Both the position numbers and the translations under genes were made by a program. Positions 56,896-64,000 of a stretch of 64,000 bases of DNA are shown piece by piece (within the stretch, counting starts at the first letter, position 1; each line of letters begins with the position of its first letter). This stretch comes from Candidatus Poribacteria bacterium. Lineage in GTDB: Bacteria; Poribacteria; WGA-4E; WGA-3G. Under the pieces are notes generated by a model. The model ran no database searches, was not told the DNA's origin, and saw nothing but the letters and a program-made list of their open reading frames with translations. The stretch spans positions 1 through 64,000 of the forward strand of contig JAJEDN010000080.1 in assembly GCA_022821495.1 (NCBI GenBank). The letters are read 5' to 3'.

Positions 56896-59310
56896 ATGGG
56901 CATACAACCTACAATACATAGGACATTCTCATATTGGCTGTGGTTTACCTTATTCGGTGCATTGGCACTGATGCTTGCCAATATGCCGCTATTTAACATA
57001 CTGGCTTTTGAGTTCTGTGCCGTATTAGCACTCGGTATCTCTTTCGCTGGAGGGCATGTGCCCCTCACAGTCGTGTGGCAGATGAAACGACAGCCGGATG
57101 CCCTTTCCGGTTCACCGAGACAAATTGTGATCCGGTGTTTCTGGAGTGCACTACTCTTTAACTTGGGGCTGCTCATACTACCGCTCGTTATCATCCTGCT
57201 GAATGCGTTACGGATTAAAAATTGCAATTTTAGTGAAGGATTTCTCTTCTTTTTTCTACTACCTGTAATCAGTTGTGTATACGCGACAGCAGCGGGAACA
57301 TTCTTCGGGTTCTGGATTAAGAGACGGTGGTTGGCATACTTAGCATATCTCGGATATCTTTTGCTTTCCTTTGTGCCGGTGGTCATCAATCTGATATTCC
57401 ATCCGCCGGTGTTTGCGTATCACGCGACCTTCGGATATTTTCCAGGACCGATTTACGATTTCGTTATTCGGATAACAAATACGCTATTGATCGCTCGCGC
57501 GGAAACACTCCTCTGGGCACTCCTGTTTTTTGGACTGTCTGTTAGTATTTGTGAAATAAGTAGAGATACAGGATTGATGCCCCAACTGAAGTGGCGGAAA
57601 TTGTTCAGTCTACCTACAAAACGTTTAGCGTTGTATCTGTTAATAATCTGCTTACTCGGTTTCCAATTCTATGCAGGCGCGTTAGGTATCCGCCCGACTC
57701 GCGGCGATATCGCCCAAAAACTTGGCGGCTTCCGTGAAACCGCGCACTTTGAAATCTTCTATGCCCGCGAACTTGAAACAGAGATTGAACGGATCGTTGA
57801 GGATTGCGAATTCCAGTACGCACAAGTATCTGCCTATCTCATGCCAGACGGAGACGTACTCTCTCGGAAAGTCCGCGCTTATATCTATGCATCGCCTGAC
57901 CAGAAGAAGCAGTTGATTGGTGCAGGTAATACATCCGTGGAAGATCCGTTTGGACACGGATTTCATATCCACGCCCAAGGTTTTCCGCATCCCGTCTTGA
58001 AGCACGAATTGGCACACGTGTTTACCGTGCCTTGGTCGCCGCTGAAAGTGAGCCTAAAGATTGGACTTCATGAAGGGATTGCGGTCGCAGCGGATTGGAG
58101 CGAAGGCAGACTCACGGCGCACCAATGGGCGAAGGCGATGCGTCAAATGGAGATTGCACCGCCATTGTCAGCCATTATGGGACTCGGATTTTGGGGACAC
58201 GCCGGTTCACGGAGTTATTTATTCGCGGGTTCCTTTGTTCGGTTTCTTGTTGATACCTATGGCATAGAGAAATTTAAAGCAACCTTTCCTTTCGGTGATT
58301 TTGTTCGACACTATAGCAAGGATTTGTATTCGCTTGAAGCGGAGTGGATTGATTTTTTGGAAACTGTACCATTACAAGATGAAGATATAGCCTATGCGAG
58401 TTACCGTTTAGAGCAACGCAGTGTTTTTGAACGCATCTGTGCCCATGAGATGGCTGCGCTGCGCAATACCGCGTGGCAGGCGTACTTCCGAAAGGATTTC
58501 GTCACCGCTGCAGAGAACTTTGAGAAAATGCTATCAAATGAACCTGAGAACTTAACCACACTGCGGGGACTGATGTATAGTGCATATCGAATGCAGAATT
58601 ATGACACGGCGTTATCTTTAGCGGACCAAATTGCAAGCGCGGAAGACACCCGGTTCAGTCCTGAAGCAATACTACTGAAAGGCGATATTTACTGGCTAAA
58701 AAACGAACACGAAAAAGCATTGAACGCATACACTTCTATCGAAACAGAATATGATACAATTGAACAGAGGCGTATCAAGCGGATCGTAGCACTCTCTTAT
58801 CCGAGTATAAGCCAACCCCTATCAAGTGCAGCAATACAAGAGGATCGATCGCTTCGAGAGTTACTCCGCACTGTCTTGGTTGAACCCAAAGATGCAGCAG
58901 AGAAAATGGCATATTTGTCAACATGCATTCAAACAGCGCCAGATATGTGGTTAGCCTATCTCTTAGCCAGTGAATTGCTTCATAAAGAAGGGGCATGGCA
59001 GAGCAGTAATCAGTATTTGCACAACGCGGTAGTACTCTTAGAAAAGTCCCAGATATCGGGGAAGATTTCTCCAGAGACTCCATCGCTGCTACAACTGACC
59101 CCGCAGCAATACGACAGTCTTCTGTTAGAGACGCGGCAGACAATAGGCATCAATGCCTATCATCAGAAAGATTACAAGACCGCGATAAGCGTGTTCGCCG
59201 AGATTGCCGAAGATGAAGTATTGCCTCTCGGAACGCTACTAAAAATGGAAGACTGGAAACAGCGGAGTCATTGGGCACAATTACATCGCCAAAACTCTAT
59301 AAGTCCTTAG
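56896..59310 (+). CDS. Multi-TM protein with HExxH peptidase-MA-like domain and TPR repeats
   Basis: N-terminal TM cluster, VLKHELAHVFTV HExxH, C-terminal TPR-like NFEKMLSNEPENLTTLRGLMYSAYRMQ. Confidence 0.7.
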   Translation: MGIQPTIHRTFSYWLWFTLFGALALMLANMPLFNILAFEFCAVLALGISFAGGHVPLTVVWQMKRQPDALSGSPRQIVIRCFWSALLFNLGLLILPLVIILLNALRIKNCNFSEGFLFFFLLPVISCVYATAAGTFFGFWIKRRWLAYLAYLGYLLLSFVPVVINLIFHPPVFAYHATFGYFPGPIYDFVIRITNTLLIARAETLLWALLFFGLSVSICEISRDTGLMPQLKWRKLFSLPTKRLALYLLIICLLGFQFYAGALGIRPTRGDIAQKLGGFRETAHFEIFYARELETEIERIVEDCEFQYAQVSAYLMPDGDVLSRKVRAYIYASPDQKKQLIGAGNTSVEDPFGHGFHIHAQGFPHPVLKHELAHVFTVPWSPLKVSLKIGLHEGIAVAADWSEGRLTAHQWAKAMRQMEIAPPLSAIMGLGFWGHAGSRSYLFAGSFVRFLVDTYGIEKFKATFPFGDFVRHYSKDLYSLEAEWIDFLETVPLQDEDIAYASYRLEQRSVFERICAHEMAALRNTAWQAYFRKDFVTAAENFEKMLSNEPENLTTLRGLMYSAYRMQNYDTALSLADQIASAEDTRFSPEAILLKGDIYWLKNEHEKALNAYTSIETEYDTIEQRRIKRIVALSYPSISQPLSSAAIQEDRSLRELLRTVLVEPKDAAEKMAYLSTCIQTAPDMWLAYLLASELLHKEGAWQSSNQYLHNAVVLLEKSQISGKISPETPSLLQLTPQQYDSLLLETRQTIGINAYHQKDYKTAISVFAEIAEDEVLPLGTLLKMEDWKQRSHWAQLHRQNSISP

Positions 59311-59337
59311 TTTGAGCAGGACTTACGCAGCAATTTG

Positions 59338-59362
59338 CTGGCGAGGTTTTAAACCTCGCCAG
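59338..59362. repeat. REP-like palindrome CTGGCGAGGTTT-T-AAACCTCGCCAG flanked by 20-bp direct repeats
   Basis: Perfect 12-bp arms; TCTATAAGTCCTTAGTTTGA at 59296-59315 and 59380-59399. Confidence 0.8.
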
Positions 59363-59455
59363 CGGCGTGCGGACAAAATTCTATAAGTCCTTAGTTTGAA
59401 CTCTGGATTAATCTTTAGAAGGATTTTAGATCAATTGAGATCGTTAGGAGACGCT

Positions 59456-61375
59456 ATGAAACTTTTTGTGCCGGGAAGAATTTGCCTGTTCGGAGAACAT
59501 ACCGATTGGGCAGCAAGGAACCGGCTATTAAACGCAGAACTCGAAAAGGGGTATACCTTAATAACCAGCACAAACCAAGGGGTATATGCTGAGGTTAAAC
59601 CACATCCTACGCAGCTGATTTTGAATACAACGCTCAGTGATGGCACCCACCACGGGCCCTATAGCCTGCCTATGGAGAGGCGTGCGCTTCTCACTGAAGC
59701 TGAAAAAGGCGGATTTTTTAGTTATGCTGCTGGTGTCGCCTATCAAATTTTAACCAACTACCGGGTCCAAGGACTGGAAATCGATAATTATCTCACCGAT
59801 TTACCCGTTAAAAAAGGCTTATCTTCGAGTGCTGCCATCAGTGTTTTAGTCGCACGCGCCTTCAATCGGACTTATGATCTCAAGATGACAATACGCGGTG
59901 AAATGGAATATGCCTACCGTGGTGAGACGACAACACCTTCACGCTGTGGACGGATGGACCAAGGGTGCGCATACCAACGTCCTATCCTCATGACATTTGA
60001 TGGCGACAACGTTGATGTCCGAGAACTCAGTGTACCGAAAAACATGTACCTCGTAATTGTCGACCTTGGTGCCGGTAAAGATACACGCCTGATATTGCAA
60101 CAATTAAGTCACTGTTATCCGTTCGCTGAGAGCGAATTAGAGAAAAATGTACAGCATTACCTCGGTCCCCTAAGCGCGCAAATTACGCAAGAAGCATATC
60201 AAGCACTACGGGATGGAGACGCGGAATCCGTTGGTAAACTGATGACCCGCGCACAGACAGCGTTCGATAAACACCTCATACCTGCCTGTCCATCGCAATT
60301 GACGGCACCTGTCCTCCACAAAGTCCTCAATTATGAACCCATCCAACCCTATATCTGGGGTGGCAAAGGAGTAGGTTCCCAAGGCGATGGATCCGCACAG
60401 TTTATTGTTAAAGATGAAGAGAGCCAGGCACGCGTCATCGAGATTATCGAACAGGATTTGGAGATGTCGTGTCTGAAACTGGTGATTGAAGCGGGCAGCC
60501 ATGTCCGAAAAGCCGTCATCCCCGCTGCAGGGTTTGGGACTCGCCTATTCCCTGCTTCAAAAGCGATGAAGAAAGAGCTCTTCCCTGTGATTGACAGTTC
60601 TGGACAAGCGAAACCCGCAATTATGGCGATTGTTGAAGAGGCGATAGAGGCAGGTATTGAGGAGATTTGCCTTATTGTCCAACAAGGCGATATCGAACTT
60701 TTTGAATCGTTTTTCAAAACGCCACCCCCCATTGAACACTATAACAAACTCAGTAAAGAGAACAAGACATATTGCGATTATCTACTGGAGCTAGGCAGCA
60801 AAGTGACCTTCGTCACACAGGATGTTCAAGAAGGTTTCGGGCATGCTGTTTATTGTGCAAGGGAATGGGTTGGAAACGAACCTTTTTTATTGATGCTCGG
60901 TGACCATCTCTACGGTTCAAGTGAAGAAAGATGTTGTGCACGACAAGTCGTGGAGGCTTATGAACAGGTAGGCCACAGCGTTGTCGGACTTAAAGAGACA
61001 CCGATTGAGCAGTTATCAAACTTCGGCTGCGTCACGGGCGTATGGAAAGAAGCGGACGCATTACTATCGGTGACGGAGTTTTACGAAAAGCCGGATCCTG
61101 AGTACGCAATGGAGCATTTGCATATAGATGGTATGGATGTGGACCAGTTCTTGACAGTGTTCGGTATCTATGTCATTCAACCCCAGATTTTCGATTTTCT
61201 CGAACAGAACATCTCGCATAACCTACGCGAGCGCGGTGAATTCCAGCTCACTTCCTGTTTAGATGAATTGCGGAAAGCAGAAGGTTTTTCGGGGTATGTC
61301 GTCAAAGGACGACGCTATGACATCGGGCTTCCCGAGGAGTATCGGCAAACGGTTATTGATTTCAGAAACGCTTAG
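59456..61375 (+). CDS. Bifunctional GHMP sugar kinase / GalU-type UTP-sugar-1-phosphate nucleotidyltransferase
   Basis: N-term FVPGRICLFGEHTDW and LPVKKGLSSSAA (GHMP); C-term KAVIPAAGFGTRLFPASKAMKKELFPV (nucleotidyltransferase). Confidence 0.85.
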   Translation: MKLFVPGRICLFGEHTDWAARNRLLNAELEKGYTLITSTNQGVYAEVKPHPTQLILNTTLSDGTHHGPYSLPMERRALLTEAEKGGFFSYAAGVAYQILTNYRVQGLEIDNYLTDLPVKKGLSSSAAISVLVARAFNRTYDLKMTIRGEMEYAYRGETTTPSRCGRMDQGCAYQRPILMTFDGDNVDVRELSVPKNMYLVIVDLGAGKDTRLILQQLSHCYPFAESELEKNVQHYLGPLSAQITQEAYQALRDGDAESVGKLMTRAQTAFDKHLIPACPSQLTAPVLHKVLNYEPIQPYIWGGKGVGSQGDGSAQFIVKDEESQARVIEIIEQDLEMSCLKLVIEAGSHVRKAVIPAAGFGTRLFPASKAMKKELFPVIDSSGQAKPAIMAIVEEAIEAGIEEICLIVQQGDIELFESFFKTPPPIEHYNKLSKENKTYCDYLLELGSKVTFVTQDVQEGFGHAVYCAREWVGNEPFLLMLGDHLYGSSEERCCARQVVEAYEQVGHSVVGLKETPIEQLSNFGCVTGVWKEADALLSVTEFYEKPDPEYAMEHLHIDGMDVDQFLTVFGIYVIQPQIFDFLEQNISHNLRERGEFQLTSCLDELRKAEGFSGYVVKGRRYDIGLPEEYRQTVIDFRNA

Positions 61376-61389
61376 CGTGCCGTATCTAC

Positions 61390-64000
61390 CTATGTATTCG
61401 TGCCACGCTTGATAACAACGATTGTCAGATCATCGTATTGCTCCGCTTCGCCGACAAAGTCCCGAGCATCATTAACGATGTGTTGGACAATCGCTTCTGC
61501 ATCAAAATTATCAGGGATCCGTGAGACCGATTCTTTGAAACGCTCTGTCCCATACATCTCCTCTTCTGGATTGAGTGCCTCAATGAGACCATCTGTATGA
61601 AAGATCAACACATCGCCCTCAGTTAAATCGAAAGTCGTAGATTCATATTCCACTCTTTTCATGCTTCCAAGCGGAAGGTCACCACTCTCAATTTCGATTA
61701 TATCTGTCCCGCGTTTAAGAATCGGGTAGGGTTGTCCACCATTAGCATAGTCAATCCGTTTTTCGGTTTCATCAAGAACAGCGAGGTTCAAAGCGATGAA
61801 ACTCGGCCCGTACATCCGAGGTGCTAACCCTGTATTGAGATCGCTAAGAATAACAGCGGCTTCGGATTTGAAACGCGAGACTTCATATAACATCCCATTC
61901 GTCAACACAGCGTTCATCGCGCCTCTCAGCCCTTTTCCTGCAGCGTCGGCTACTGCAATAGCGGTATGTCCATTCGACACAGTCAGGTAATCATAGAAGT
62001 CACCCCCCACCTGTGTTGCAGGAACCGACATGCCTGCGACATCAAACCCTTTCATATCAGGTGACTCCGTAGGCAGAAGTCCCATCTGAATATTCTGCGC
62101 TTCGCTCAGTTCAGCGCGGATGCGTTGTATCTCTGCTTCTTCCCGTTGTCGCACTTCATTACGCAGCTGCAACGTGTGTCGTCGGTTAACGACAAGGCGA
62201 CCGATCAAGGCAAAAACGACGGTTATGAAAATAAGCGTCGGTAAGTATGTCCGCCAGCGCGTCCAAAGCGGCGGCGGGATACTAAAGTTCACTATTGCAG
62301 GTGGTTCGGTGTAGGACCAGTTTTTACGAAATGCCTTAATGAGGAAACTGTAGTTGCCGGCTTTGAGGCCAGTATAGCGAATGCGGAGCGTGCCTTTTTG
62401 GTTCTGAAACTCCTGTATAACATCGCTGCCCATAATCTGCTGATCCACCAACCCAGGGATAGAAGAGGGGGTCCAACTGTCAGAAAGCGCATCAGAACTG
62501 GTAGCTAATAGCGAGAATTCCTCCGCCGAAAGTTGCGTCCAAGCCGGGGTATCCAGTCCAATTAACCTAAACTCATAGGAGAGCCCTTCTCGCAGGGAAC
62601 TAATTCCTCGGACATCGAAAGTTTTGGCTCCGCTTGCGGGTAACACCAAAGTAGATGAGAAATCGGTGTAAGATTTATCAGCTTCCAAGGCGATAATTCG
62701 ACACTCTGGCAGTCCACCGCGCGCCGGTGTATACTGTGTAACACCCGCTTCAGTCGCAAACCAGATGTCTTTATCAGAAGATTCAAGAATCTTTGAGATA
62801 TTGTTGTGCGCCCAACCGTTTTTTGTCGTTCGATTGTGGAAAGTCTCACCATCATATCGAACGGTACCGCCACCTCTTGTTGCGAACCATATATTTCCGC
62901 GGCTATCCTCTATCACGTCCCGTACATTATCTACAAGAAACCCATCTTCTTTTGTTGTGTAAGTTGTCAGGTTCTTCCCATCATAGCGGACTGCCCCACG
63001 GGACGTTGCCAACCAGAGAATTCCGTCCTGAGAAGTCACGGACGCGTTTACGGGTGCGAGTTTATTAATAGCCTGAACTTCGCCTAACCTCGTGCCGTGA
63101 TAGGTTTTCAGAGCATCCGAAAAGAGAAAAGTGATTTCGTCACTCTTTTGTGTTGGGTGCTGCCATACTGCCAGCGGCGCGGATGTAGGTTCGCCATCAA
63201 GTAGAACCGGTCTACCCGTTTCGCTGTTGCTCCAGTAGATCAATCTCCCCGTCACCGCATTGAAAAACCATTTGCTCTCTTGTGGCGTTTTGAGTCGTGT
63301 TGTCGCTTTCAGGTCAAGCACATCGGGTTTAATAGATCGAGTTGTAGCGGTTACGAGATCAATGTTTTTTGGATAGCGTTCTACCTTTCCGTTCTCAAAA
63401 TGCACCCATAACCTATCGTCAGAATCTCTGTATAAGTCAGTGATGACAGCGGTTCCCGGCTCAATTGCGAGAACTGAAGTATCTGACTGCCTTTCGGAGG
63501 TCGTTTGGAATAGAATTCTTTGGAAACCGCTGTCGGTAAGCCATAATAACCCTGTGGCATCTGCTTTGAAAAGATGCCCACCAAATGCCATCCATACGTG
63601 TTCTCCCTCCGTAACGAGGACATCCGTATTGCTATCTGACCGCTCGCCACCAGGACCGATTTTTGTTCGGATAGCGATAGAAATTTGATGCCCGTAATTG
63701 CCGTTTGCATAGCGGAAGAACGTATATCGTGTGGCATTACCTTGCGGTCTCGGCTCGTTTACAAACCAGATGTCTCTACCGACTTCAAATATTTTCGAGA
63801 TTTCAGCCTGTGGTCGTCGTCTATCTCGTCTCACTGTGCCGAGCCTTAATGACGCTGTGGTACTTTCACCCGTTTCCGTATCATAACGTGCAACACCCCC
63901 TGAAACGCTGAACCAAAGATAACCCCGGCTATCCTCATACATTGTCCGAATCCTACTGGTACCAAGTCCAGCATGCGTAATAACCGCGGGGGTCGGTTCA
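61390..64000 (-). CDS. Reg_prop beta-propeller / Y_Y_Y / TM / SpoIIE-type PP2C phosphatase, 5' end beyond window
   Basis: Repeated IxEDSRGNIWFATRGGG propeller motifs; IQMGLLPTESPDMKGFDVAGMSVPATQVGGDFYDYL phosphatase; frame stays open to 64000 (THAGLGTSRIRTMYEDSRGYLWF). Confidence 0.9.
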   Translation of the reverse strand, partial: EPTPAVITHAGLGTSRIRTMYEDSRGYLWFSVSGGVARYDTETGESTTASLRLGTVRRDRRRPQAEISKIFEVGRDIWFVNEPRPQGNATRYTFFRYANGNYGHQISIAIRTKIGPGGERSDSNTDVLVTEGEHVWMAFGGHLFKADATGLLWLTDSGFQRILFQTTSERQSDTSVLAIEPGTAVITDLYRDSDDRLWVHFENGKVERYPKNIDLVTATTRSIKPDVLDLKATTRLKTPQESKWFFNAVTGRLIYWSNSETGRPVLLDGEPTSAPLAVWQHPTQKSDEITFLFSDALKTYHGTRLGEVQAINKLAPVNASVTSQDGILWLATSRGAVRYDGKNLTTYTTKEDGFLVDNVRDVIEDSRGNIWFATRGGGTVRYDGETFHNRTTKNGWAHNNISKILESSDKDIWFATEAGVTQYTPARGGLPECRIIALEADKSYTDFSSTLVLPASGAKTFDVRGISSLREGLSYEFRLIGLDTPAWTQLSAEEFSLLATSSDALSDSWTPSSIPGLVDQQIMGSDVIQEFQNQKGTLRIRYTGLKAGNYSFLIKAFRKNWSYTEPPAIVNFSIPPPLWTRWRTYLPTLIFITVVFALIGRLVVNRRHTLQLRNEVRQREEAEIQRIRAELSEAQNIQMGLLPTESPDMKGFDVAGMSVPATQVGGDFYDYLTVSNGHTAIAVADAAGKGLRGAMNAVLTNGMLYEVSRFKSEAAVILSDLNTGLAPRMYGPSFIALNLAVLDETEKRIDYANGGQPYPILKRGTDIIEIESGDLPLGSMKRVEYESTTFDLTEGDVLIFHTDGLIEALNPEEEMYGTERFKESVSRIPDNFDAEAIVQHIVNDARDFVGEAEQYDDLTIVVIKRGTNT

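Noticed and set aside
1-64000. rRNA and tRNA genes
   Set aside because: No recognisable rRNA segments or tRNA cloverleaf/TPsiC motifs noticed by eye; tRNAscan-SE/barrnap would be needed to exclude them formally.

Overview
A gene-dense, roughly 64 kb bacterial chromosomal window. The gene families suggest a Poribacteria-like or related uncultured lineage, but this is inferred from gene content only. Most of it is ordinary metabolism: hisD, murA, truA, an RluA-family pseudouridine synthase, a moaB-like gene, uxuA-like mannonate dehydratase, Gfo/Idh/MocA oxidoreductases, phytanoyl-CoA dioxygenases, sulfatase/FGE, sialidase-like and enolase-superfamily genes. The accessory content is richer. (1) An IsrB-type OMEGA nickase gene (RuvC, PLMP and bridge helix, no HNH) has a structured 5' region that is a candidate omegaRNA. 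A second, ORF-less element near 19.1-19.45 kb shares both ends with it; both elements sit directly upstream of an ATG. (2) An apparently C-terminally truncated orphan cas6 lies next to a Type ISP/IIG-like restriction-modification gene. (3) An ECF sigma factor is fused through a TM segment to a large beta-propeller. (4) A PspA/IM30 gene is paired with a AAA+ ATPase gene. (5) A GHMP sugar kinase is fused to a GalU-type nucleotidyltransferase. (6) Several families of MITE/REP-like palindromic repeats are present, including four copies of a TATAGTAAA-ended element, one of which supplies the stop codon of a HicA-like toxin. (7) A candidate structured 5' leader has two mutually exclusive perfect 7-bp helices. 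No rRNA, tRNA or CRISPR array was recognised. All family calls come from reading translations by eye; no database search was run.
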